Below, in pieces: positions 52,523 through 60,991 of a stretch of 64,000 bases of DNA (positions within the stretch are counted from its first letter, which is position 1; the number at the start of each line of letters is the position of its first letter). The position numbers were made by a program, and so were the translations under genes. The notes beneath the pieces were generated by a model that saw only the letters and a list, made by a program, of their open reading frames with translations, was not told the DNA's origin and searched no databases. This DNA is from Flavipsychrobacter sp. (GTDB taxonomy: Bacteria; Bacteroidota; Bacteroidia; Chitinophagales; Chitinophagaceae), in assembly GCA_041392855.1 (NCBI GenBank), contig JAWKLD010000001.1, positions 1,536,001 through 1,600,000 on the forward strand. Direction: 5' to 3'.

Positions 52523-53173
52523 ATGAAAATCAAAAAGTCAGCCGTATTTCTTATTGTATTTTTTATAGCTCTTGGTACAGGTTTCGTATGGTGGGCAATG
52601 GGTGAGCATAACAAGCGCCCTAAAGCACTTCCAATAATTGGGCAACCAGGCCATAAAGCAAAAGATTTCTCTTTCACAGACCAAGAAGGCAATACCATCA
52701 CCAAAGCCGATGTTGCCGGAAATATTCTGGTAGTAGAATATTTTTTCACTACCTGTAAAGGTATATGCCCAAAGATGAACGAGAATATGAATACTGTATA
52801 TGAGGCGTACAAAGGCTACCCTAATGTGAAAATCTTATCACATACGGTAGATCCTGTTAAGGATACAGTAGCTGCAATGAAAGCTTATAGCTTAAGATTT
52901 GAGGCAGACCCTAAGCAATGGCTATTTCTTACAGGTGACAAAAAAGCACTATACGATGCTGCACGCTTCAGCTATTTAGTAACTGCTGCTGACGATACGG
53001 GCACTGTAGACATCGCCAGCGATTTTATTCATACCGATCGTTTTGTACTAGTAGACGAGGACGGTTATATCCGTGGGCAATATAAAGGTACAGATACAGC
53101 AGAAGTTCAAAAATTAATTGGCGCGATAGACCAACTGCTAAAAGAAGCGAAGGAAGAAGAAACGAAGCACTAA
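52523..53173 (+). CDS. SCO1/SenC-family copper/redox protein
   Basis: The protein is 216 aa from ATG 52523 (a GTG at 52502 was rejected), with one N-terminal membrane anchor ('AVFLIVFFIALGTGFVWW'). The thioredoxin-like domain has CxxxC as Cys78/Cys82 in 'YFFTTCKGICPKM' and the conserved His in 'FIHTDRFVLVDEDG'. SCO proteins deliver copper to, or reduce, the CuA site of cytochrome c oxidase. No oxidase genes are nearby. Its 3' end overlaps the convergent chrA gene by 4 nt. Confidence 0.92.
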   Translation: MKIKKSAVFLIVFFIALGTGFVWWAMGEHNKRPKALPIIGQPGHKAKDFSFTDQEGNTITKADVAGNILVVEYFFTTCKGICPKMNENMNTVYEAYKGYPNVKILSHTVDPVKDTVAAMKAYSLRFEADPKQWLFLTGDKKALYDAARFSYLVTAADDTGTVDIASDFIHTDRFVLVDEDGYIRGQYKGTDTAEVQKLIGAIDQLLKEAKEEETKH

Positions 53174-54378
53174 GTAAACATCGTCCACCCCAATAGCAAC
53201 CAGCCCAGCACTATAAAGGGTGCTGGTATCTTGGTAAAAAATAGGATACAAAATGTAATAGCTACTACTACTACATTCGTCCACTCAAACGGCACTGTTT
53301 GGAATAGGATAAAACCAGATGCCCATATCATACCTATTATAGCTGCGTTAATGCCTTCAAGGGCTCGGTATATCACCACATATTTTTTCAAGTTCTGATA
53401 TACAGGAAATAGGAAGAAAATAAGTAACGTACTAGGCAAGAAGACCGCTATAGCAGCAACTATGCACCCTGCTATTTGCCAGCCAGCACCATACGGACTC
53501 ATTACCAAACCGCCTACATAGGCACAAATAGAAAACACAGGACCAGGTAATGCCTGCACTACCCCATACCCTGTTAGCAACTGTTCACCTGTTAGTAATG
53601 GCGCCATCCCCATACTCATAGGGCGGTTTACAAACTGGAAAAGCATCATAGGCAATAACACTTGCCCACCACCAAATACAATAGAACCAAAACGATAAAA
53701 GTTCTCAAACAGATTTAGTATACGCCCGTTCTCCAGCTGGTACACTACTGCTAGCTGGCTCAAGACACCTGCAACAATGAAGATGACCGCGAATATCCAG
53801 ATATTCACCCATTTAATGGGCTTTGGCTTATCCTTCCTATCAGGTATACGCTTATTACTAAAATTACTAATAACACCTGCCACCAATAGTAATACAGGAA
53901 ATATCCATGGTGTGCGTATAAAGATCGTTACCAATCCGCAACCTATCATGATAGACCATGTAGCCACGTGCCGTACACTTACCTTCATCATACGCACTGC
54001 GGCATAACATATAAACCCAACAGACATGGGCTGAACATATTTAAACAAATTGGTATTAATATCCTTTGTATCTATATAGGTCACTAAAAAAGAAAAAGCC
54101 CCCATCAATATAGCCGCAGGTAGTATCCAAATAAGTAAGGTGAGTAACGCCAACGGAATACCTCCACGCTTCATCCCTATCAACATCACTGTTTGTGTAG
54201 AAGATGGCCCTGGCAGCATCTGACAAAATGCATTGAACTCTACCAACTCCTCTTCGGTAATATCTTTACGCTTTTGAACAAAGGTGCGTACCATCATACC
54301 CAAATGCCCCTGCGGGCCACCAAAAGCAGTAATGGCATACAAGAAAACTGTTCTCAAAAATGGTATATGGCGTAACAA
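53170..54378 (-). CDS. chrA: Chromate transporter family protein ChrA
   Basis: The 402-aa protein has the ChrA duplication. The first half has 'FLYAITAFGGPQGHLGMMV' and 'FCQMLPGPSSTQTVMLIG', the second 'FYRFGSIVFGGGQVLLPMML' and 'GVVQALPGPVFSICAYVGG'. The paired F-G-G and LPGP motifs define the family, which exports chromate or related oxyanions. The start appears to be TTG at 54378 (MLRHIPFLRTVF); no ATG lies close enough. Confidence 0.92.
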   Translation of the reverse strand: MLRHIPFLRTVFLYAITAFGGPQGHLGMMVRTFVQKRKDITEEELVEFNAFCQMLPGPSSTQTVMLIGMKRGGIPLALLTLLIWILPAAILMGAFSFLVTYIDTKDINTNLFKYVQPMSVGFICYAAVRMMKVSVRHVATWSIMIGCGLVTIFIRTPWIFPVLLLVAGVISNFSNKRIPDRKDKPKPIKWVNIWIFAVIFIVAGVLSQLAVVYQLENGRILNLFENFYRFGSIVFGGGQVLLPMMLFQFVNRPMSMGMAPLLTGEQLLTGYGVVQALPGPVFSICAYVGGLVMSPYGAGWQIAGCIVAAIAVFLPSTLLIFFLFPVYQNLKKYVVIYRALEGINAAIIGMIWASGFILFQTVPFEWTNVVVVAITFCILFFTKIPAPFIVLGWLLLGWTMFT

Positions 54379-54493
54379 AAATTAGCGTCTTATTTTCCTG
54401 GCGGAAAAATACTCACAAAAAAGTGAAATATATAGCTGTAGAATAAGCTAATGGTTTTGTATCTTGCAAACGCAAAATTTGAAATAAGTTTTT

Positions 54494-54634
54494 ATGAGAC
54501 TTCAATTATTGAACGCATTTTACGACTCAGTAAACTACAGCCTAGGTACTACTATCTCTTACACACTACTTCTTTTGATGACAATTGGGGTGTTATACGT
54601 TATGGCTAAATACTTAGGAGGCGAAAAAAAGTAG
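54494..54634 (+). CDS. Small single-helix membrane protein (46 aa)
   Basis: ATG 54494 opens a 46-codon frame encoding MRLQLLNAFYDSVNYS, a membrane helix of about 20 residues ('YTLLLLMTIGVLYVMAKYLG'), and a GGEKK tail. The stop TAG is only 4 nt before the TTG start of pdxH, and 'AGGAGG' just upstream of that stop (54617-54622) can serve pdxH. The tight coupling and plausible topology support a real small gene. Function unknown. Confidence 0.6.
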   Translation: MRLQLLNAFYDSVNYSLGTTISYTLLLLMTIGVLYVMAKYLGGEKK

Positions 54635-54638
54635 TCCC

Positions 54639-55289
54639 TTGTCTACGCCAAAAGAAAATATAGCCAATATAAGAACTGAATATCAGTTGGCTAGTCTTGA
54701 CGACCACTCTGTGGGCGACAATCCTATATCATTCTTCAACAAATGGTTTAATGAAGCACTTGATGCGCAGGTATCAGAGGTAAATGCTATGACCATAGCT
54801 ACCGTAGATGCTGACAATAGACCACATGCACGCATTGTGCTGCTGAAGGGCATTACAGACAATAATTTTGTCTTTTTCACCAACTACAACAGCGCTAAAG
54901 GACAGGATATTGAAAACAATCCGAATGCTGCACTCGTATTCTTTTGGCACGAGCTAGAGCGCCAGGTACGCATAGAAGGCAGGATTGAAAAAATATCCGA
55001 CAAAGAGAATGATGAATACTTCTTTTCAAGACCTGAAGGCAGCCAAATAGGCGCTTGGTCTTCTCCACAAAGTAGTATTATCGAGGGTAGAGACATCCTT
55101 GACGAAAACTATAAGCTCTACCAAGAAAAGTTTGGCAACAAAATACCACGTCCGGAGCATTGGGGTGGGTATAAGATCATACCTACACATATAGAGTTTT
55201 GGCAAGGTCGTAGCAACAGAATGCATGACCGTATCTTATTTTCTTTGAACGAAGAAAATGAATGGCAAAAGAATAGACTTGCCCCATAA
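54639..55289 (+). CDS. pdxH: Pyridoxamine 5'-phosphate oxidase PdxH
   Basis: The 216-aa FMN enzyme oxidises pyridoxine/pyridoxamine phosphate to pyridoxal phosphate. Family motifs are present: 'NAMTIATVDADNRPHARIVL', 'FVFFTNYNSAKGQDIENNP', 'RQVRIEGRIEKIS', 'SRPEGSQIGAWSSPQSS' and the C-terminal 'EFWQGRSNRMHDRILF'. The start is TTG at 54639, preceded by AGGAGG 16 nt upstream. The preceding 46-aa gene ends 4 nt before, so they form one unit. Confidence 0.95.
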   Translation: MSTPKENIANIRTEYQLASLDDHSVGDNPISFFNKWFNEALDAQVSEVNAMTIATVDADNRPHARIVLLKGITDNNFVFFTNYNSAKGQDIENNPNAALVFFWHELERQVRIEGRIEKISDKENDEYFFSRPEGSQIGAWSSPQSSIIEGRDILDENYKLYQEKFGNKIPRPEHWGGYKIIPTHIEFWQGRSNRMHDRILFSLNEENEWQKNRLAP

Positions 55290-55398
55290 CACAGCCTACC
55301 CTCTCCCACTTCAATCATTACATATTATTAAATACATAAGCTGTTCTATAGCAGAGCTATCCGTATCATTAACATCAGGATAACATGACTACTCATGG

Positions 55399-55488
55399 TT
55401 ATCAACCTAAAGCATACTAAATTTGTAATTGTAAGCAACAAAGGGATGTTAATAACATGTTGATTTCCTGTTGATAAAGTTATCCACA
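55399..55488. promoter_or_regulatory. Cluster of DnaA-box-like sites
   Basis: The sites are TTATCAACC (55399-55407, +), TTATTAACA (55447-55455, -), TTATCAACA (55469-55477, -) and TTATCCACA (55480-55488, +). The last is the exact consensus box; the last two form an inverted pair 2 bp apart. AT-rich DNA lies on both sides. Confidence 0.4.
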
Positions 55489-55630
55489 GTGTTAATTTTT
55501 CTAGTGCTTACTGTGTATTTTGCACTAATAGAAATAAAAGGTAAAGTGTAACTGCGATACTTATTACCAGATTATGCTTTCTATTCACAACAGTGCTAGG
55601 TACAAGCTACATATATAGAAGACTTAGAGA

Positions 55631-55647
55631 GGAGGTTCAGCACCTCC
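55631..55647 (+). repeat. Leader hairpin within a tandem GGTTCnnGCACCT repeat
   Basis: GGAGGT pairs with ACCTCC around a 5-nt loop. The motif GGTTCAGCACCT is repeated as GGTTCCTGCACCT directly after it. It lies in the 5' leader of the polysaccharide operon. Confidence 0.4.
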
Positions 55648-55719
55648 GGGTTCCTGCACCTTTATACTACAACTTATTGAACAAATTTGATTTACAAACC
55701 CATGTAAATTCACAAAACT

Positions 55720-56577
55720 ATGCAGAAGCAAAGATACCTCATTGCCGTAGTAAGCCTTTTATTAGTAGCATCATGTGCTACACCTCAAAAAACTGTATAC
55801 TTCGTTGAGAATACGCCACAAAACCCTCATGTTCAGGTAGATAATATTGAGCCGATCAAAGAACTCAAAATACTACCTAAAGATATTCTTGCCATAAATG
55901 TTAGTACCATCAGCAGTATCTCTACAGATGTAGCTACTAGCGGAGTTGACCCAGCTGCTATATTCAACAATGCAGGTACTAATTATTCCATTGCTCCTTC
56001 AGGTGGTGGTGGTGCAGGCGGTGGCGGCGGAGCTGGTGGTGGTGCTACCAATAAAGGTTTCTTGGTTGACGAGCTGGGCTATATTGACTACCCTATGATC
56101 GGCAAGCTAAAAGTTTCGGGCCTAACACTTAGAGAGATCAAAGAACTACTAGCAAGAAGACTGGAAGCTTATGTGAAAGAGCCTGTAGTAGAGGCAAGTA
56201 TCATCAACTTTACGATAACCATCTTGGGAGAGATAAGCTCTCCGGGAACAATTATATCTCCTAACCAAAAAATAAGCATTCTGGATGCTATAGCTGCAGC
56301 GGGAGATATTCCTATTACAGGAAGAAAAGACAATGTATTGATCATAAGGGAAACTGAAGGGAAAAGAGAATATGCCAGACTGAACTTAAACAGTAAAGAT
56401 GTATTCCAAAGCCCTTATTTCTATTTGAAACAAAATGATGTGATATATGTAGAACCGGGAAGGGTGAAAAGACAAGAAAACAACGATTTCTTGCGTTTCT
56501 ACCTACCTACTGCTACCACGCTAATATCTGCGGGGTTAACATTCTATAGTATTTCACGATTAACAAGTACAAAATAA
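55720..56577 (+). CDS. Wza-like polysaccharide export lipoprotein
   Basis: The 285-aa outer-membrane protein has lipobox VASC (Cys19). The poly_export domain has 'LKILPKDILAINVSTISS' and 'FLVDELGYIDYPMIGKLKVS', and the SLBB part has 'ITILGEISSPGTIISPNQ'. A Gly-rich loop of 16 residues interrupts the export domain near residue 100. The C-terminal hydrophobic end ('YLPTATTLISAGLTFYSI') could be the barrel-forming helix. It makes the outer-membrane channel for the exopolysaccharide or capsule and is the first gene of the operon. Confidence 0.92.
   Translation: MQKQRYLIAVVSLLLVASCATPQKTVYFVENTPQNPHVQVDNIEPIKELKILPKDILAINVSTISSISTDVATSGVDPAAIFNNAGTNYSIAPSGGGGAGGGGGAGGGATNKGFLVDELGYIDYPMIGKLKVSGLTLREIKELLARRLEAYVKEPVVEASIINFTITILGEISSPGTIISPNQKISILDAIAAAGDIPITGRKDNVLIIRETEGKREYARLNLNSKDVFQSPYFYLKQNDVIYVEPGRVKRQENNDFLRFYLPTATTLISAGLTFYSISRLTSTK
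55999..56050 (+). repeat. Glycine-rich coding repeat in the wza-like gene
   Basis: GGT/GGC/GCA-type codons encode a run of Gly broken by Ala between Ser-Gly and Ala-Thr. It is locally GC-rich in an AT-rich gene and could vary in length. Confidence 0.7.
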
Positions 56578-56599
56578 AGGCAAGCCTTTATTGAGATAA

Positions 56600-59038
56600 A
56601 TGGAACAGAACACAACACAACAAATGCCTCAGGCATCCACTAGGATACTGAAGCAACTTAACTCCTCATTCGACTTTAAACGAATGTTGGGAGCGTTGCT
56701 TAGTAACTGGTATTGGTTTGTGTTGGCTATTTCCATCACTATGACCGCAGGTTTCCTATACCTACGGTACACGACTCCTATCTACTCTATCGATAGTTCC
56801 ATTTTGATAGACAATCAAGACGATAACAACGTAGCGCAAAGTGTATTAACAGAATTGGCTCCCGACAAGGACAAATCGAGAGTGAACCTCTATAACGAGA
56901 AAGTAATACTGGAGTCGCAAGATATGATAGCGAAGGTTGTGGATTCTCTTGATCTTAACATTCGCTACTGGGCTATAGGACGTGTAAAGGAAACAGAGAT
57001 CTATGAAGAGTGTCCAATAAAAGTATTATTCGATACTACTGGTTTTCAGGGGCGTAATATGGAGTTGACCATTAAACAAATTGTTGATGGCCAGTTTGAA
57101 CTAATAGAAGGTGAAGCTTCGGAAAGAGTACTCTATGATACATGGATAAAAAGACCTTGGGGAAGATTCAAGATCATATACAACGATGGACGTGATGTAA
57201 ACAAAGGCTATTTAGATGCTACGCCTTTCTTGGTCAAAATAAAAGACATGAGCGATGCGGTAGGAGCTGTAAGCAGTAGCTTTGAAGTTTACCTTAATGA
57301 TGGAAGGAACAGCCTACTAGACTTGTCTTATACGGATAATATACGCCAAAGAGGAGTAGACTTTCTTAATGTACTGATCCATTATTACAGAAAGAATGAG
57401 CTGGAAAGCATTAACCATAGAGCTAAAAAAACTCGTGAGTTCATCAACGACCGTAAGGCCAACATGATTCAAGAGTTAAAGTCTATGGACTCTCTTTCTG
57501 TTGACATTCAGCTAACCAACGACATCGTTAACCCTACAGCACAGACTACAAAATTCATTACAGAGAAAGCTCAGTCAGAAAACGAGATACAGCTACTGAA
57601 TATGAAAATTAATGAGATAAGAGCCCTCATTAATAACATGCAAAATGGTGCTGGTAGCCGAAATGAGGTGATTGCCGGATTGACAATAGGAGATGCGAGT
57701 CTTAACGGACTTGTAGGGCAATACAATGCGCAAGTAAAAAAGCTGGAGCAACTGGCTAGAAACTACGGTCCATCTCACCCTACTCTGCTAGAGCTGGAAA
57801 GCCAAATAGCTGCCATGCGTAAAAGCATTACGGATGCCAGCTTGGCCATTGAGAAAACTATAAACAGGCAACTGGCTAACGCAGCACAAAATGCTAGGGA
57901 AGCTGAAGACAAACTTCGAGTAGCTCCTAATGTTGATAATGACATTAAAGATGCTACAAGAAACTACCCTGTACTACAAAGCATCTATTTATTCCTTTAC
58001 CAAAAAGGAGTAGAGAATGAAATTTCGGAATATGCCGCTACTAACAAGTCTAAAGTAGTAGTAGTACCTTATGCTTCAAGCCAACCAATAGAGCCGGTTA
58101 GTAACTCTATATATGTGATGATGATATTGCTAGGGCTATTAGTGCCAGGTACATTCATAGTTGCAAGAGAGTTGATGAACAATAGCATCATCAACGATAA
58201 CGATATAGAAGCCATTACTGACATACCTGTACTTGGTTCGGTAGGTAGAGTTGAAGAAGCTACTAACAGAGATAATACTATTGTTGTTGGTCCGCATATA
58301 CGTACGGGTGTTGCAGAGCAGTTTAGACTAATAAGAGCCAACCTTGAGTTCATGGCTTCTGCTAAAGATAGCAGAGTATTCATGATCACTTCAAGCTCAA
58401 GTGGTGAGGGTAAATCTTTCATCTCTATCAACCTTGGTGTAACCATGACCTTGGCCAAGAGAAGAGTTGTGATCATGGAGTTTGACCTGCGTAAACCAAA
58501 AATATCTCAGTATCTAGGCTTGCCAAACAATGGCGGTATTAGCGGTTACCTTGCTGGCATGACAGGACTGGAAGGAGTACTAAAAGCATCGGGCATTCAT
58601 GAGAATTTATACATAGCCAATTGTGGTCCTATACCTCCAAACCCTGGAGAATTATTAGTATCGGGCAAAATGCAGCAGCTCATGGCCGACCTAAAAGAGA
58701 TGTTCGATGTTGTGATCATTGACACCGCACCTATCGGGCTGGTATCAGATGCCTTAATACTATCTCAACATGCCAATGTGAATCTATTTATTGTTCGTCA
58801 ATCATTTACGGCTAAAGATCAGGTAAGAATGTTTGACGTGCTTCATAAAGACGGGAAGATACAGAACCCTGCTATTATATTTAATGGAGTAGAGTTCTTG
58901 AAGAAGTATGGATATGGGTATGGTAGCGGTTCGGGATATGGATATTCTTACGGCTATGGATATGGGTATGGATATGTTGACAATTCGTCTAAAAAGAAGA
59001 AACCTAATTTCATTACTAGGTTTTTTACTAAAAAATAA
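56600..59038 (+). CDS. Wzc-like polysaccharide co-polymerase with tyrosine-kinase domain
   Basis: The 812-aa inner-membrane protein has a first membrane helix near residue 40, a long periplasmic part with Wzz and GNVR-type segments ('LARNYGPSHPTLLELESQI'), and a second helix near 510. A cytoplasmic BY-kinase domain follows, with Walker A around 598-606 ('SSSSGEGKS'), 'VIMEFDLRKPKISQYLG' and 'FDVVIIDTAPIGLVSDALIL'. The tail is a Tyr/Gly repeat (YGYGYGSGSGYGYSYGYGYG) where autophosphorylation would occur. It controls chain length and export with the Wza-like protein 22 nt upstream. Confidence 0.94.
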   Translation: MEQNTTQQMPQASTRILKQLNSSFDFKRMLGALLSNWYWFVLAISITMTAGFLYLRYTTPIYSIDSSILIDNQDDNNVAQSVLTELAPDKDKSRVNLYNEKVILESQDMIAKVVDSLDLNIRYWAIGRVKETEIYEECPIKVLFDTTGFQGRNMELTIKQIVDGQFELIEGEASERVLYDTWIKRPWGRFKIIYNDGRDVNKGYLDATPFLVKIKDMSDAVGAVSSSFEVYLNDGRNSLLDLSYTDNIRQRGVDFLNVLIHYYRKNELESINHRAKKTREFINDRKANMIQELKSMDSLSVDIQLTNDIVNPTAQTTKFITEKAQSENEIQLLNMKINEIRALINNMQNGAGSRNEVIAGLTIGDASLNGLVGQYNAQVKKLEQLARNYGPSHPTLLELESQIAAMRKSITDASLAIEKTINRQLANAAQNAREAEDKLRVAPNVDNDIKDATRNYPVLQSIYLFLYQKGVENEISEYAATNKSKVVVVPYASSQPIEPVSNSIYVMMILLGLLVPGTFIVARELMNNSIINDNDIEAITDIPVLGSVGRVEEATNRDNTIVVGPHIRTGVAEQFRLIRANLEFMASAKDSRVFMITSSSSGEGKSFISINLGVTMTLAKRRVVIMEFDLRKPKISQYLGLPNNGGISGYLAGMTGLEGVLKASGIHENLYIANCGPIPPNPGELLVSGKMQQLMADLKEMFDVVIIDTAPIGLVSDALILSQHANVNLFIVRQSFTAKDQVRMFDVLHKDGKIQNPAIIFNGVEFLKKYGYGYGSGSGYGYSYGYGYGYGYVDNSSKKKKPNFITRFFTKK
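58907..58977 (+). repeat. TATGGA-type tandem repeat encoding the Tyr-Gly tail
   Basis: Degenerate hexamers TATGGA/TATGGG/TATGGT encode a Tyr-Gly tail of over 20 residues at the end of the Wzc-like kinase. Such tracts can change length by slippage in units of two residues. Confidence 0.75.
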
Positions 59039-59092
59039 TCAATGATACTATTGCTTACAGTAGTAGTACCTAACCATAAATGGTAAAACAGA

Positions 59093-60871
59093 ATGAGTTC
59101 TAAACGTACGAGTGCTATTTCGTCGGTAAAAAAGCTTCATGCCCTCTTTAATACCAAACAAAAAAGAGCGTTCAATTGGTTGATACTATTCACCTTTATC
59201 AGCTCTATAAGTGATTTGGTAGGTTTAGGATTTGTGATACCAGTTGTAGGGCTTGTGTTGTCAGAAACATTCCATACCACACTAGTAGACTATTTGCCTT
59301 CTCTTGCGGGGTTAACTAAAAATGAATTATTGGTTTATACAGTACTTCTGTTCTTCTTTTTGATACTGCTAAAAAATGCTTTCGGGCTTTATATCAATAA
59401 ACTTCAGGTAAACTTTGTTCGTAGCCTTTACGTTAGTTCTTCGATGAATGTATTGGAGAAAGTATACAACCGATCTCTACTAGACATACAGAAAGACACC
59501 TCAAACGAGCTTGTTAGTAAACTTACTTATTACCAGTCGGCACTATGTAGCAATGCTGCTATCTCTACCATTATCCTCATCAACGAGATGATCATATTTG
59601 CACTGACTGCAATTATAGTATGCACTTACGACTGGCGTCTTTTCTTATTACTTATTGGGGTACTACTACCTGTAATGGGAGGGTTTTATGCCAAGGTAAA
59701 AAACATGATAAAGCATGCAGGTAGTGAAAAGTCTCAAAACAGTATTAAACTATATGCCAGTGCTCAAGAAATGATATTTGGCTATACTGATATTAAGATA
59801 GCTGGTACAGAAGAGCGTTTCAAAAAAAGGTTTGGTGGTTTTGCTAAAAACTTCAGTGTATACCAAGCTAGGTTGGACTTCATGATGTTCATTCCTACAC
59901 GTATCATCGAGATCGTAATTTTTATGTGTATCATAGTAATACTACTCTATGGGGTTTTTGTACTAAAAGATGCCGAAAAGATCATTACTACCATTACTCT
60001 CTTCTCTGTAATTGCATATAGAAGCATACCATCTGTGAATAGGTTTGTAATGGCAATGAACAACCTTAACTCTACTGATTTTCTATTTAAAGACCCAGAC
60101 TTTACACCTTCTGATAATACGGAAGAAGACACTCCAGCTATCGAGCCTTTATCATTTGAGCGTACAATTAACTTCAATAATGTTTCTTACCAATACCCTG
60201 GTAGTAACACACCTGTATTAAAAAGTTGTAACCTAGAAATAAAGAAGGGCGAGAAAATTGGTATTGTTGGTAAATCAGGCTCTGGTAAATCTACCTTAGT
60301 TAGCAACCTATTGGGCTTCCTTAGCCCTACAGAAGGTAATATATCTATTGACACCACAACACTAGAAGAAGACAACACTAAAAACTGGTGGAAGATACTG
60401 GGCTATGTTAGACAAGATGTATTCATCATGAACACATCTTTTAAAGAGAACATTGCCATAGGAGAAGTAGGAGACCAAATAGATGATGCAAGACTACAAA
60501 GAGCAATAAAATTATCCAGCCTTACAGACTTAGTGAATAGTTGGGAGAACGGCGCAGATACCATACTTAACGAAAGGGGCAATAACCTTTCGGGTGGACA
60601 GAAACAACGTATAGCCATAGCCAGAGCAATTTATAAAGGCGCAGAAGTATTGGTGTTTGATGAGGCTACCTCTGCATTAGACTCTAAAACAGAAGAAGAA
60701 ATAACCAACGCTATTAGAGAACTAGGAAACGAGAACTTAACTATTATTATTATAGCACATAGATACTCTTCTTTGAAATATTGTGAGAAGATCTACAATA
60801 TTGAAAAAGGAATATTAGGCTCGTCTATTAGTTATGAAAAACTAATAGAAAACCAACCCAATCATAACTAA
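59093..60871 (+). CDS. ABC transporter, permease fused to ATPase (PglK/MsbA-like)
   Basis: The 592-aa half-transporter has six membrane helices (about 25-330), then a nucleotide-binding domain. Walker A is 'GKSGSGKST' near 392, the signature is LSGGQ near 500, and Walker B is 'EVLVFDEATSALDS'. The permease resembles lipid-linked-oligosaccharide flippases such as PglK more than drug exporters. With no Wzx in view, it may flip the polysaccharide repeat unit. It lies 54 nt after the Wzc-like gene. Confidence 0.92.
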   Translation: MSSKRTSAISSVKKLHALFNTKQKRAFNWLILFTFISSISDLVGLGFVIPVVGLVLSETFHTTLVDYLPSLAGLTKNELLVYTVLLFFFLILLKNAFGLYINKLQVNFVRSLYVSSSMNVLEKVYNRSLLDIQKDTSNELVSKLTYYQSALCSNAAISTIILINEMIIFALTAIIVCTYDWRLFLLLIGVLLPVMGGFYAKVKNMIKHAGSEKSQNSIKLYASAQEMIFGYTDIKIAGTEERFKKRFGGFAKNFSVYQARLDFMMFIPTRIIEIVIFMCIIVILLYGVFVLKDAEKIITTITLFSVIAYRSIPSVNRFVMAMNNLNSTDFLFKDPDFTPSDNTEEDTPAIEPLSFERTINFNNVSYQYPGSNTPVLKSCNLEIKKGEKIGIVGKSGSGKSTLVSNLLGFLSPTEGNISIDTTTLEEDNTKNWWKILGYVRQDVFIMNTSFKENIAIGEVGDQIDDARLQRAIKLSSLTDLVNSWENGADTILNERGNNLSGGQKQRIAIARAIYKGAEVLVFDEATSALDSKTEEEITNAIRELGNENLTIIIIAHRYSSLKYCEKIYNIEKGILGSSISYEKLIENQPNHN

Positions 60872-60934
60872 ATATATACAGCTATCATTATTGTTGACAA
60901 AAGCACAATAGCAATCATCAATAAACTGCAGGAA

Positions 60935-60991
60935 ATGAATAATAAGACACAGAGGTACTACTTATACACAAAAAGCAAAGAGAACGCCTAA
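60935..60991 (+). CDS. Possible 18-codon leader peptide before the glycosyltransferase
   Basis: ATG 60935, preceded by AGGAA, opens a frame of 18 codons (MNNKTQRYYLYTKSKENA) whose stop overlaps the glycosyltransferase start (TAATG). It may couple translation; coding use is not proven. Confidence 0.3.
   Translation: MNNKTQRYYLYTKSKENA

Larger units (their letters stand above)
55290..55719. other. 430-nt intergenic region before the polysaccharide operon
   Basis: No convincing gene is seen. The AT-rich left half contains four DnaA-box-like 9-mers (55399-55488). The right half contains a GGAGGT/ACCTCC hairpin (55631-55647) within a tandem repeat of GGTTCnnGCACCT, about 75 nt before the wza-like ATG. 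It may be a long leader or replication/regulatory region. Confidence 0.6.
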
